The notes under the pieces: model-generated
What the model saw: only the letters and a program-made list of their open reading frames with translations
Databases searched by the model: none
Told to the model about the DNA's origin: nothing
Translations under genes and position numbers: made by a program
NCBI RefSeq assembly: GCF_903819335.1
Contig: NZ_CAIJDE010000049.1
Span: 1 to 64,000 of the forward strand
Reading direction: 5' to 3'
DNA: 64,000 nt
From: Flavobacterium panici
Lineage (GTDB): Bacteria; Bacteroidota; Bacteroidia; Flavobacteriales; Flavobacteriaceae
Shown: one piece after another, positions 16,589 through 25,434 of the stretch
How positions within the stretch are numbered: position 1 is the stretch's first letter
How the letters are laid out: each line of letters starts with the position of its first letter

Positions 16589-18046
16589 TTGAAAATTCTA
16601 GACAAATACTTATTAAAAACATTCTTAGTTACATTTACCACGGTATTTGTAATCCTTTTTTTCATATTCATACTTCAAACGGTATGGCTATTTATATCAG
16701 AACTAGCAGGTAAAGATCTCGACTTAATATTGGTCGTGAAATTCCTGCTTTTTTCTATGCCGCGTATTATACCGCTGGTTTTACCGTTATCGGTTCTTTT
16801 GGCTTCGATTATGACTTTCGGAAATTTAGCCGAGAATTATGAATTTGCTGCCATGAAATCTTCCGGAATCTCACTTCAAAGAGCAATGCGGGTTTTAATT
16901 ATTTTTATATTCGTTTTGAGTATTGTAGCATTTTGGTTTGCCAATAATGTTATTCCTTTTGCCGAATATAAGTTTGTGAACTTCCGAAAAAATATCGCGC
17001 AGGCAAAACCAGCCATGGCAATTGCCGAAGGTCAGTTTAACGATGTTGGAACGTACAACATTAAAGTCAACAAAAAATCTGGCGAAAACGGAAATATTCT
17101 TACTGGTGTTACTATTCACGAAAAGGCAAACAATTTTGGAGAAAACAAAACGGTTATTAAAGCCAAAGATGGTGAATTGATCAGTAATGAGAAATCGAGT
17201 ATTTTGAAACTGGTTTTAAATGATGGTTATTATTATCAGGATGTTACTCCAAAAAAATACGAAGACCGTGCTAAACTTCCTTTTATAAAAGGCGCTTTTA
17301 AAAAGCATATTATTAACATTGATTTATCCGAATTAAATAAGGTTGACGACAGCAAAGAAAGCATTGCCGGTACAAATGCTATGCTTAATGTTAATGAATT
17401 ACGTTATACTTTAGATTCATTAAACAAGAATCTTGATAATGAAATTATTTCATTTTCTGAGAATATAAATCAACGTGTTGGATTTAGAAGATCAAGCACT
17501 CTTGTTACTGATAAAGCAAAAAAGAAAAAAGCTTTACCAAGTGATCTTTTGTCTTTATACAACAATAAAGAAAAAGTTGATGTTCTAAAAATGGCAAGCA
17601 GCAATGTTACCAGCAATGTTTTCTCTATTGAATCAACCCAAAAAGATTTAAAAGACAAACAGCGAGAAATCAACAAGCACTTAACAGCATTATATGAAAA
17701 GTTTGTTATTGCTTTTGCATGCTTCTTAATGTTCTTTATTGGTGCACCTCTTGGAGCTATTATTAGAAAAGGCGGACTTGGTTTACCAATTGTTTTTGCG
17801 GTTTTAATTTTTATTACTTTTCATTTCATTAATACTTTTGGAAAAAGATTATCGCAGGAAGGCGGAATGACTCCTTTTATGGGTTCATGGATGTCGTCGT
17901 TTATTCTTTCTCCATTAGCGGTATTACTGACTTATCGTGCCACAAATGACAACGGATTAATTAATTTTGATGCGATAACTACCCCAATCTCACAACTATT
18001 TCAAAAAATTTCCGAGCGGTTTTCACCAGCTCAAAACAAAGAATAA
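16589..18046 (+). CDS. LptF/LptG family permease
   Basis: An inner-membrane component of the lipopolysaccharide extraction machine that bridges to the periplasm. It starts at a TTG (16589) directly behind AGAAGG; the resulting MKILDKYLLKTFLVTF is the standard family N-terminus, and no ATG is available nearby. Three hydrophobic helices lie at about residues 12-120 and three more at about 370-460, enclosing a large periplasmic domain, as in LptF and LptG. At 485 residues it is longer than enterobacterial members because of extra periplasmic sequence (about 260-350). LptF cannot be told from LptG here. Confidence 0.88.
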   Translation: MKILDKYLLKTFLVTFTTVFVILFFIFILQTVWLFISELAGKDLDLILVVKFLLFSMPRIIPLVLPLSVLLASIMTFGNLAENYEFAAMKSSGISLQRAMRVLIIFIFVLSIVAFWFANNVIPFAEYKFVNFRKNIAQAKPAMAIAEGQFNDVGTYNIKVNKKSGENGNILTGVTIHEKANNFGENKTVIKAKDGELISNEKSSILKLVLNDGYYYQDVTPKKYEDRAKLPFIKGAFKKHIINIDLSELNKVDDSKESIAGTNAMLNVNELRYTLDSLNKNLDNEIISFSENINQRVGFRRSSTLVTDKAKKKKALPSDLLSLYNNKEKVDVLKMASSNVTSNVFSIESTQKDLKDKQREINKHLTALYEKFVIAFACFLMFFIGAPLGAIIRKGGLGLPIVFAVLIFITFHFINTFGKRLSQEGGMTPFMGSWMSSFILSPLAVLLTYRATNDNGLINFDAITTPISQLFQKISERFSPAQNKE

Positions 18047-18048
18047 TT

Positions 18049-19179
18049 ATGTCAACAAAAATTCAACTGAATACCATTGAAGAAGCTATAGAAGATATTC
18101 GTCAAGGTAAAGTAATCATTGTAGTTGATGATGAAGATCGTGAAAATGAAGGTGACTTTTTAGCTGCTGCCGAAAAAGTTACTCCTGATATGATCAATTT
18201 CATGGCTACACACGGACGTGGATTAATCTGTACACCACTTACAGAAAGCCGTTGCAAGGAGCTTGATTTACGCGCCATGGTTACTAATAATACAGATCAT
18301 ATGGAAACTGCTTTTACAGTTTCTGTAGATTTAAAAGGAAATAGTGTTACAACCGGAATTTCTGCTGCTGACAGATCTAAAACGGTACAATCTCTAGTTG
18401 ATCTAAATACAAAACCACATGATTTAGCGCGTCCTGGACATATTTTCCCTTTAATTGCTAAACAAGGTGGGGTTTTAAGAAGAACAGGGCACACAGAAGC
18501 TGCAATTGATTTTGCAAGATTAGCAGGATTTAAACCTGCAGGTGTTATCTGTGAAATTTTGAATGAAGACGGAACAATGTCTCGCTTGCCTGAACTTATA
18601 AAAGTGGCAAAGAAATTTGACTTAAAACTAGTTTCGATTGAAGATTTGGTTGCTTACAGAATGCAGCACGACAGTCTTATCATTAAAAAAGAAGATTTTG
18701 ATATCGAAACCCGTTTTGGAACTTTTAGATTAAGAGCTTACGAGCAAACTACAAATAAACAAATTCATATTGCTTTAACGAAAGGAACATGGAATCTTGG
18801 AGAACCAATTTTGACGAGAATCCACTCTTCTCAGGTTAATAATGATTTATTAGGAACATTGACTAATAATGCAGAACAGCAGTTAGACGATATGTTTAAG
18901 GTTATTAATGAACATGGTAAAGGTGCGGTTATTTTTATTAACCAAGATATGACGGCTGTAAATTTATTAAACAGAATTTCTGAACTTAAAACTTTGCAGG
19001 CACAAGGAACATTAAAAGCACCAAAAGTTATCATAGATAGTAAAGATTACGGAATTGGGGCTCAAATCCTTCATGATATTGATATTTCTAAGATTAGATT
19101 GGTTTCGAACACGGAACAAACAAAACGTGTCGGAATGATTGGATATGGTCTTGAAATAACTGAATACGTAACTTACTAA
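18049..19179 (+). CDS. ribB: 3,4-dihydroxy-2-butanone-4-phosphate synthase with degenerate GTP cyclohydrolase II domain (RibBX-like)
   Basis: The N-terminal half (about residues 1-200) is an intact RibB: VVDDEDRENEGDF, THGRGLICTPL, RPGHIFPL and RTGHTEAAIDFARLAG. It makes the four-carbon riboflavin precursor from ribulose-5-phosphate. The C-terminal half aligns with GTP cyclohydrolase II but lacks its metal site: HSECLTGDVFGS-RCDCG of the family is replaced by HSSQVNNDLLGTLTNNAE, with no cysteines. The catalytic EGRGIGL stretch is replaced by NQDMTAVNLL. The protein is therefore RibB with a non-catalytic RibA-like partner domain, not a true RibBA. It starts three bases after the LptF/G stop. 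Confidence 0.9.
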   Translation: MSTKIQLNTIEEAIEDIRQGKVIIVVDDEDRENEGDFLAAAEKVTPDMINFMATHGRGLICTPLTESRCKELDLRAMVTNNTDHMETAFTVSVDLKGNSVTTGISAADRSKTVQSLVDLNTKPHDLARPGHIFPLIAKQGGVLRRTGHTEAAIDFARLAGFKPAGVICEILNEDGTMSRLPELIKVAKKFDLKLVSIEDLVAYRMQHDSLIIKKEDFDIETRFGTFRLRAYEQTTNKQIHIALTKGTWNLGEPILTRIHSSQVNNDLLGTLTNNAEQQLDDMFKVINEHGKGAVIFINQDMTAVNLLNRISELKTLQAQGTLKAPKVIIDSKDYGIGAQILHDIDISKIRLVSNTEQTKRVGMIGYGLEITEYVTY

Positions 19180-19184
19180 TCTTT

Positions 19185-19583
19185 ATGGGTACATTAGAAG
19201 AAAGAATTTTAAAATCTGAAACACATATTTTTAAAGCGGTTTTCCCGAGTACAACGAATCATTATGATACTTTATTTGGAGGAACTGCGCTTCATTTAAT
19301 GGACGAAGTGGCTTTTATTTGTGCTACACGTTTCAGCCGTAAAAAAGTAGTTACGATATCTACAGGTCAAATCGACTTTAAAAAAGCAATTCCTGCTGGA
19401 ACTTTAATCGAATTGGTTGCAAAAGTTGTAAGCGTGGGAAGAACAAGCTGTAAAATTCACGTTGATATTTTTATGGAACAAATGTATACCGAGCTTCGCG
19501 AAACAGTAGTTTCAGGAACTTTTTCGTTTGTTGCTGTTGATGAAAACAAGAAACCAACGCCAATTTTGGACAATTTGGATTAA
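19185..19583 (+). CDS. Acyl-CoA thioesterase (hotdog fold, YciA/BACH type)
   Basis: A 132-residue single hotdog domain with the family stretch NHYDTLFGGTALHLMDEVAFI (about residues 22-42, with the catalytic Asp and the helix start), then ISTGQIDFKKAIPAGTLIELVAKV. It hydrolyses acyl-CoA thioesters in the cytoplasm. It lies five bases after ribB and ends this gene run before the tRNA. Confidence 0.9.
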   Translation: MGTLEERILKSETHIFKAVFPSTTNHYDTLFGGTALHLMDEVAFICATRFSRKKVVTISTGQIDFKKAIPAGTLIELVAKVVSVGRTSCKIHVDIFMEQMYTELRETVVSGTFSFVAVDENKKPTPILDNLD

Positions 19584-19683
19584 TTTTTTCAAAAATCTCT
19601 TTTTCGTAAATACTGATAATTAAGCACTTGAAAATTATTTAAAAAAAGTTTCCAAAAAAGTTTTCAGAACCGAAAAACCGTCT

Positions 19684-19691
19684 TATATTTG
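19684..19691 (+). promoter_or_regulatory. Putative tRNA-Ser promoter -7 box
   Basis: TATATTTG is an exact TAnnTTTG match, 32 bases before the tRNA 5' end. Confidence 0.5.
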
Positions 19692-19723
19692 CACTCGCAA
19701 TCACGAAATGATAGCGACATACT

Positions 19724-19811
19724 GGAGAAATGGCAGAGCGGTCGAATGCGGCAGTCTTGAAAACTGTTGACTGTAACAGGTCCGGGGGTTCGAATCCCTC
19801 TTTCTCCGCCA
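19724..19811 (+). tRNA. tRNA-Ser, anticodon TGA
   Basis: Acceptor stem GGAGAAA / TTTCTCC with discriminator G and encoded CCA at 19809-19811. The anticodon loop CTTGAAA is held by a 5-base stem (GCAGT/ACTGT) and gives anticodon TGA, which reads UCA serine codons. The long variable arm and the GGTTCGAATCC T-arm are present. Total length is 88 bases, as expected for a class II serine tRNA. Confidence 0.95.
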
Positions 19812-19840
19812 GTAGAAGTTTCAAAAGAAACTTTAAAATC

Positions 19841-19876
19841 AAAAACCTTTAAACAGTAATGTTTAAAGGTTTTTTC
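19841..19876 (+). terminator. Rho-independent terminator after tRNA-Ser
   Basis: A perfect stem AAACCTTTAAAC / GTTTAAAGGTTT with loop AGTAAT, followed by a T run. It lies 30 bases after the tRNA. The 259 bases from here to 20135 contain no gene or structured element that I can identify. Confidence 0.85.
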
Positions 19877-20135
19877 TTTATTATCTATATCTTAAAAAGT
19901 GCATCTTCTATAAGCTTAACCATTAGTTTATTCTATTTAAACTAATCTGTTTCTCCAAGCTTTACATATCCTTACATTGTTGAACATTACTTTTTTCATC
20001 TGCTGGTAAATTATCTAACTATGGTTCTCCATCTTTTTATTTATGCACAGAATAAACTCACACAGCAAACGTTTATACCTTAAATTACCGCTCTTTTTAA
20101 TGTATATTTACATTTAAAATCCAAATAATTAATTC

Positions 20136-21656
20136 ATGAAAAAAATATGGTTCAGGAGGTTTATATATGCCATTATAATATTGTTAGTCCTTATTATCTG
20201 CGTTTTTATCTGGTCAGATAATGAATTAAATAAAGTTTTAGGTAAATCAACTAAAGTCATTCCCATTTCTTCTTTTGTAAAGCCCTCCAAAACAATTCAA
20301 ATAAAAAATGTCAATGTACTTTCAGAAGATTGTACTTCTTTTATTAAAAACCAGACAATAGTCATTGAAAATGGAAAGATAGTCAGCTTGGGAAAAAATC
20401 AACCTTTGGACAGCACAGCTATTATAATAGATGGAACAAATAAATTTTTAATTCCAGGTCTTATAGATTCACACGTTCATTTAAAAGAAAGTCAAAACGA
20501 CCTATTTCTATATTTAACTAATGGTATCACTTATATTAGGGAAATGGCCGGAAGACCTGTAACTTTAGAATGGAGAAAGGAACAAAAGAAAAATGGCATT
20601 GGCCCCAGAATGTTTATTGCATCTCCTCCAATATACAGCGAAAGTGGATTAAGCGGTTATTATTTTAGCTGGACAAGACAGGCTATTAATTATTCAACTA
20701 AAGAGGATGCCCAAAAAGAAATTAAAAAGATAAAAGAACAAGGATACGATGCCGTTAAAATGTACGGTTTTGTTAATCCCGAAATGTATAAAACGACAAT
20801 TGAGTTTGCCAAAGAAAACAACCTTCCTGTTATAGGACACATTCCTTTGGTTAACTTAGACACTTTGTACCATTCAGGTCAAAAAGAGGTTGCTCACGTT
20901 GAAGAATTAACCATCAAAAATATGGATGATTTTGGAAAATCAATTTCTAAAAATCCAAAAGAATATATTAATTTCTTAAAAATACAGTCAAAGCTAATAG
21001 CCAAAAAATTAAAGGAAAACAATATTTGTGTAACCTCAACTATTTCGTTAGTTGAAAGTTTTCCAAAACAGAGATTCGACTTAAAATCCAGACTCAGAGA
21101 AATAGAATTAAAATACGCTAATCCTAAAATTATTGAAGGCAGTCCAATATATAAGTTAGGCTGGTTACCTGGTAAAAATGGATACGAATATGATGGCGAG
21201 GATAATCCTGAAGCATTAAAATCGTCGTTAACTTTCTGGAACACGTATGTTGAAGCTATCCATATTATGACAAAAGCGTTAATTGAAAATAACGTTACAA
21301 TTATGGCAGGGACAGATGCAAACGTTGCTACTATTGTTCCGGGTTTTTCGCTTCATAATGAGCTGCAATCTTTAGCTAAGGCAGGAATGACAAACTCACA
21401 AGTACTTTATTCTGCAACTGTTGAACCTAGCAATTGGCTAAAAAGCAAAACAGGAAAAATAAAAACAGGATATAATTCAGATTTAATTCTTCTTTCAAAG
21501 AATCCATTAGAAAATATTAAAAATACAAAAACTATAGAAAGTGTTTTCTTTGGAAAATATATGATGAATAAAAATCAAATCACAAGTATTTTGAAAGCTA
21601 TAGAAAATGCAAATAATGAAAACAGGAGTATCAAAATTGACGAGTTTTTAAATTAA
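20136..21656 (+). CDS. Amidohydrolase family protein, membrane-anchored
   Basis: A 506-residue metal-dependent hydrolase. An uncleaved N-terminal helix (about residues 8-28, IYAIIILLVLIICVFIW) anchors it in the inner membrane. The family metal site is visible: LIPGLIDSHVHL (HxH pair, about residue 112), DAVKMYGF (candidate carboxylated Lys), VIGHIPL, AHVEEL and MAGTDANVATIVPG (late Asp). It ends with the imidazolonepropionase-like GYNSDLILLSKNPLENI. Substrate is unknown; related enzymes act on N-acyl amino acids, peptides or cyclic amides. It has its own transcription unit, ended by the terminator at 21689. Confidence 0.85.
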   Translation: MKKIWFRRFIYAIIILLVLIICVFIWSDNELNKVLGKSTKVIPISSFVKPSKTIQIKNVNVLSEDCTSFIKNQTIVIENGKIVSLGKNQPLDSTAIIIDGTNKFLIPGLIDSHVHLKESQNDLFLYLTNGITYIREMAGRPVTLEWRKEQKKNGIGPRMFIASPPIYSESGLSGYYFSWTRQAINYSTKEDAQKEIKKIKEQGYDAVKMYGFVNPEMYKTTIEFAKENNLPVIGHIPLVNLDTLYHSGQKEVAHVEELTIKNMDDFGKSISKNPKEYINFLKIQSKLIAKKLKENNICVTSTISLVESFPKQRFDLKSRLREIELKYANPKIIEGSPIYKLGWLPGKNGYEYDGEDNPEALKSSLTFWNTYVEAIHIMTKALIENNVTIMAGTDANVATIVPGFSLHNELQSLAKAGMTNSQVLYSATVEPSNWLKSKTGKIKTGYNSDLILLSKNPLENIKNTKTIESVFFGKYMMNKNQITSILKAIENANNENRSIKIDEFLN

Positions 21657-21688
21657 TCAAAGTATAATTTTCCTGGATTAGATAAAAA

Positions 21689-21714
21689 AAAACCTGCAGA
21701 TCTGCAGGTTTTTT
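21689..21714. terminator. Bidirectional terminator between convergent genes
   Basis: AAAAACCTGCAGATCTGCAGG and its mirror form a perfect palindrome flanked by A and T runs. It serves both the amidohydrolase (plus) and the efflux operon (minus). Confidence 0.85.
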
Positions 21715-21777
21715 CACTCAATTATCTAAAAATTTTATTGTACAGCATCTTTTGCTTTCACTTGATGCAGTACTTTT

Positions 21778-22491
21778 TTATACTAAACTTTGAGCCACAG
21801 CTGCTGTTGCTAACGGAGATGTTTTTACTTCGCTCATTATTTGTCCATCGAATAGATTAATTACTCTATGTGCATAATGAGAATCTCTATCTGAGTGGGT
21901 TACCATTACAATAGTAGCACCTTCCTTATTTAATTCAGTTAACAAATTCATCACTTCAATTCCATTTTTAGAATCCAGGTTACCTGTAGGCTCATCTGCT
22001 AAAATTAATTTAGGTCTTGTTATTACAGCTCTAGATATAGCTACACGCTGCTGCTGTCCTCCAGATAATTGTTTTGGAAAATGGCTTTCTCTGTGAGCAA
22101 TTTTCATTCTTTTAAGAACTTCTAATACTCTTGCTTTTCGTTCACTTTTACTGATATTAAGATACATTAAGGGTAATTCTACGTTCTCAAAAACCGTTAA
22201 TTCTTCAATTAGATTAAAACTTTGAAATACAAAACCTAAGTTTCCTTTTCGCAAAGTGGTAAGTTCTTGCTCTTTAAAACCTGCTACTTCAATATCATTA
22301 AATTTATAGCTTCCTTCTGAAGGATTATCCAGCATACCTACAATATTTAACAATGTTGATTTTCCACAGCCTGACGGTCCCATAATAGCAAGAAATTCTC
22401 CCTCTGCTACATTCAAATTGATATCATTCAACGCTAGAGTTTCAATATCTTCTGTTCTAAAACTCTTTTTTAAATTTTTAATTTTTATCAT
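21778..22491 (-). CDS. ABC transporter ATP-binding protein (MacB/LolD type)
   Basis: A 237-residue ATPase subunit. Walker A is GPSGCGKST (about residues 40-48), the signature LSGGQQQRVAISRA, Walker B LILADEPTGNLDS, and the switch His sits in IVMVTHSD. Sequence and length match the LolD/MacB/FtsE branch, whose ATPases normally pair with a FtsX-like permease. It is the last gene of the TolC-adaptor-ATPase operon, and no permease gene lies on either side. It probably drives export through the preceding adaptor and TolC-like channel, using a permease encoded elsewhere. Confidence 0.93.
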   Translation of the reverse strand: MIKIKNLKKSFRTEDIETLALNDINLNVAEGEFLAIMGPSGCGKSTLLNIVGMLDNPSEGSYKFNDIEVAGFKEQELTTLRKGNLGFVFQSFNLIEELTVFENVELPLMYLNISKSERKARVLEVLKRMKIAHRESHFPKQLSGGQQQRVAISRAVITRPKLILADEPTGNLDSKNGIEVMNLLTELNKEGATIVMVTHSDRDSHYAHRVINLFDGQIMSEVKTSPLATAAVAQSLV

Positions 22492-22546
22492 CTTTCTATA
22501 TTTTTTAAGTATTTGTATGCAATTTATCTTGTTAATGTATTGTTTG

Positions 22547-23797
22547 CTAATTTAATATTATTTTGTCAACTTCCTTAAATCCTTCGTAACCAGAAATTAT
22601 AACATTTTCTCCACCATTAAGACCTTCTAAAATTTCATAATATTTTGAATTTTGTCTTCCAATTCTAATTGGTCTTTTTAATGCCTGTTCTGTCTTATTA
22701 TCTACAACAAAAACCCATTGTCCGCCCGTGCTGTTAAAGAAACTGCCTTTTGGTAACAAAATCCCTTTTTTAGATTCTCCCAGCTGTAATTTAATATTAT
22801 AACTTTGACCGGTTCTTATATTTTCTGGTTTGCCACCTACAAAAACAAGATCAATTTTAAATTTTCCATCACGAACTTCCGGATAAACTTTTTGTATTCT
22901 TAAAGGATATTCTGTGTTGTTACGCTGTAAACTTGCTGATAAATCATTTTTTACACGATCAATATAATGTTCATCTATTGTGGCTTCAATTTTATAGTTG
23001 GTTAGTACATTTATTTGTCCTATACGGTCACCAGGGCTAATATTTTGTCCTACTTCTGCATTAAGAAGTCCAAGCTGCCCATCTGCAATAGCTTTCACAT
23101 TTAAATGATCCAATCGTTGATACACCATATTTAATATTTTTTTCATGCGTACTAAATCGGCATCTAAACTTTTAAACGATGTGTTTCTTAGTTTACTGTC
23201 ACTATCTGCTTGTGTTTTATTTATAACGTACTGTTCTTTGGTAAGGTTATACTTTTCTTTCGATAGTAAATATTCTTCTTTAGAAATAAGTTTTTCTTTA
23301 TATAAAGATTCATTTTGCTCGTAATTTCTTTTAAGCTTTTGAAGATCATATTGAGAATTAACAAGATCTTTTTGATCTGTTAACTGTCTTGTATCAAAAG
23401 CCAGTTTTGTAGATCTTAAATCGTTTTGTTTTAGGGCAAGATTACTTTCGCTTGTTAGAATTTGCTCGTACAGGTCTAAGTTTTCCAGTTTTAAAATTAC
23501 ATCCCCTTTTTTAACCATATTTCCTTCTTCTACTAGTTTTTCTTTTACCCTTCCTCCTTCGTATGCATCCAGGTAGATTGTAGAAATTGGGGCAATATTA
23601 CCATTGATTGTAATATAGTCATCAAACTTGCCCTGAGTAACCTGAGCGATTGATAATTTATTTTTTTCAATGTCATATGTGCCTAATGAGTCACTTAAAA
23701 ATACTTTAAACACTACAGCAATCACTACGATTGTTAGTACCGCATAGCCCACATGCTTAAGTTTTAGGCCTTTTTTCTTTTCAATTCGAATGTCCAT
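22547..23797 (-). CDS. HlyD/MacA-family periplasmic adaptor
   Basis: A 416-residue membrane-fusion protein. One N-terminal transmembrane helix (about residues 17-33) is followed by the split lipoyl domain (LDAYEGGRVKEKLVEEGNMVKKGDVILKL, about 78-106, and DGQLGLLNAEVGQNISPGD). Between these is a long coiled coil (about 110-225), then beta-barrel and membrane-proximal domains. It links the inner-membrane ABC transporter to the TolC-like channel. It lies five bases after the TolC stop. Confidence 0.9.
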   Translation of the reverse strand: MDIRIEKKKGLKLKHVGYAVLTIVVIAVVFKVFLSDSLGTYDIEKNKLSIAQVTQGKFDDYITINGNIAPISTIYLDAYEGGRVKEKLVEEGNMVKKGDVILKLENLDLYEQILTSESNLALKQNDLRSTKLAFDTRQLTDQKDLVNSQYDLQKLKRNYEQNESLYKEKLISKEEYLLSKEKYNLTKEQYVINKTQADSDSKLRNTSFKSLDADLVRMKKILNMVYQRLDHLNVKAIADGQLGLLNAEVGQNISPGDRIGQINVLTNYKIEATIDEHYIDRVKNDLSASLQRNNTEYPLRIQKVYPEVRDGKFKIDLVFVGGKPENIRTGQSYNIKLQLGESKKGILLPKGSFFNSTGGQWVFVVDNKTEQALKRPIRIGRQNSKYYEILEGLNGGENVIISGYEGFKEVDKIILN

Positions 23798-23802
23798 ATT
23801 AA

Positions 23803-25158
23803 TTAGTTCTTGATGTTAAAAATTGATAATCCTTTATAAAAATCCAATGTTTTTTTGTTGACTTTTAGTTTTATTTTTACCTGCAAATTTTCATTCTTGG
23901 AGTTAGCATACAGAGTTTTTGACTGATACAGGTCTATATCACTTATTAATCCTAATTCATACTTTCTCTGTTCTATCTTAAATGCAAGTTCTCTTGTTGC
24001 TATTTTTTGATTGCTTTGCTCGAATTCTTTTTCAAAAGCTTTTTGATTTTGCACTAATTCCTGAATCAGTCTATAGAGTTCTTGTTTTTGTAGATTCAGA
24101 TTATTATTAGCCCTTTCAAATTCTATCTTTTTTTGTTTGATATTTGAGTGGGCAGACCAACCGTTAAAAATTGGGATCTTTAATGAAAAACCAACCTGCT
24201 GCGCTGCATTATTACTGAACTGGTTCTTGAATGGAATCGTTTTTCCGTTTTCATCAAAGGAAGTTTCATAATATCCTGTACCATACGCTCCAAATAATGT
24301 TAAAGTTGGATATAAGGCCCCTTTCGCTATCGAAACATCTTTCATCGCTGCCTGAGTTTTAAATTCTTCAGATTTTATCAGCGGAACAAAACTCTTTGCC
24401 GTCTTAAAAATTGATTCATAATCTTCTAAAGCAGGATCGCTATCAGGCATATCAAATTCATTTGATGGTTCTGCTAATGAAATCTTGCTTATATCCCCTA
24501 AATTCATTTCCTGAATAAGTTTTAATTGAGCAATTGCTAAGCTGTTCTCATGTTGAGTAAGCAGTAATTTATCTGAAACTAATGTAGATTCTGCTTCATA
24601 CAAATCAGTACCAGCCTTTAAGCCCAAATCTATTTTTCTTTTAACAAGGTCATAATTAGTTTGTGAGATTTCTAATTGTTCTTTAGATATAACTACTAAC
24701 CCCTGATAAAAATAAATATCATAAAAAGCGACCATTACTCTAAAAGCCAGCATATATTTTTCATGTAATAAATCCTGTTGTGCAGCATTTTGTAATAACT
24801 TTGTCAATCTAATTGTATTTATTTTTTGGAAGCCTTTAAATAAATCAACAGAAGACTGTAAAGTATATTCGTTTGTAAAAAAGCTTGTAGTTGTATAATT
24901 ATTATTAATAGGGTCAATAGAACGCCCATATCGAGTACTATAACCTAAAACTCCCTCAATTGCGGGCAATAAGCTTCTAACAGATTGTTTATGAGTTTCT
25001 TTATTTGCTTCAAAATTATACTTGTACTCATTCAATTTAAGATTGTGCTCAACTGCATAGTCTATGCATTGATCTAATGTCCAAGATTGTTGAGCGATTG
25101 CTGATTTAGAAATCAAAAAGAGTATAATTACAGTTTTAATATTATTTTTAATATTCAT
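23803..25158 (-). CDS. TolC-family outer-membrane efflux protein
   Basis: A 451-residue protein with signal peptide (MNIKNNIKTVIILFLISKSAIAQ) and two internally related helical repeats typical of TolC: TLDQCIDYAVEHNLKLNEYKYN at the start and the later KIPIFNGWSAHSNIKQKKIEFE segment. The region FEFQKRKYELG...DLYQSKTLYANSKNENL is the late helix of the second repeat. It forms the outer-membrane channel of the efflux complex. First gene of the operon, directly behind a sigma-54-like promoter and divergent from the NtrC-type regulator. Confidence 0.92.
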   Translation of the reverse strand: MNIKNNIKTVIILFLISKSAIAQQSWTLDQCIDYAVEHNLKLNEYKYNFEANKETHKQSVRSLLPAIEGVLGYSTRYGRSIDPINNNYTTTSFFTNEYTLQSSVDLFKGFQKINTIRLTKLLQNAAQQDLLHEKYMLAFRVMVAFYDIYFYQGLVVISKEQLEISQTNYDLVKRKIDLGLKAGTDLYEAESTLVSDKLLLTQHENSLAIAQLKLIQEMNLGDISKISLAEPSNEFDMPDSDPALEDYESIFKTAKSFVPLIKSEEFKTQAAMKDVSIAKGALYPTLTLFGAYGTGYYETSFDENGKTIPFKNQFSNNAAQQVGFSLKIPIFNGWSAHSNIKQKKIEFERANNNLNLQKQELYRLIQELVQNQKAFEKEFEQSNQKIATRELAFKIEQRKYELGLISDIDLYQSKTLYANSKNENLQVKIKLKVNKKTLDFYKGLSIFNIKN

Positions 25159-25214
25159 ATATTAGTTGTTTATAACGGAATTCAAATTATTCTTTTTCTA
25201 CTGCTACCGTTTAT

Positions 25215-25229
25215 CCAAGCGTCGTGCCA
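25215..25229 (-). promoter_or_regulatory. Sigma-54-like promoter of the efflux operon
   Basis: On the minus strand TGGCACG-ACGC-TTGG gives GG-N10-GG against the sigma-54 consensus TGGCACG-N4-TTGC; only the -12 C differs. It sits about 57 bases before the TolC start, giving a leader of about 45 bases. The divergently encoded regulator is of the sigma-54-dependent class, which supports the call. Confidence 0.65.
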
Positions 25230-25273
25230 AAAAAATACACAATTCATTATCAAACACTTACAACAAATATTTA

Positions 25274-25330
25274 AAAAACACCTTTTTAAAAGTGTCAAAT
25301 ATTTTTACACTCAGTGTCGAATATCTTAAC
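25274..25330. promoter_or_regulatory. Operator-like repeats, candidate enhancer sites for the NtrC-type regulator
   Basis: AGTGTCAAATAT (25291-25302) and AGTGTCGAATAT (25313-25324) form a direct repeat with a 22-base period, two helical turns. Between them ACACT-C-AGTGT (25307-25317) is a perfect 11-base palindrome, and ACACC-N8-AGTGT (25279-25296) adds a further dyad. They lie 60-110 bases upstream of the sigma-54-like promoter, a normal enhancer distance. Confidence 0.5.
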
Positions 25331-25359
25331 AATTAAAATCAGAATTCGCTTATTATTTT

Positions 25360-25367
25360 TATATTTG
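25360..25367 (+). promoter_or_regulatory. Putative -7 box for the two-component operon
   Basis: TATATTTG is an exact TAnnTTTG match, 68 bases before the regulator ATG. It lies next to the operator-like repeats, so the regulator may control its own gene. Confidence 0.45.
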
Positions 25368-25434
25368 TTACAACGAACCACACTTTTTTAGTTCTGATTT
25401 TCTCCTAAAAACAACTTCTCAATAAGCCTTTTTT

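Noticed and set aside
18049..19179. Calling the gene bifunctional ribBA
   Set aside because: The RibA-like half lacks the zinc-binding cysteines and the catalytic stretch.
19639..19842. Minus-strand 67-residue reading frame across the tRNA
   Set aside because: It is the antisense of tRNA-Ser; such spurious frames (with the phrase EGFEPP) are a known artefact over serine and similar tRNAs.
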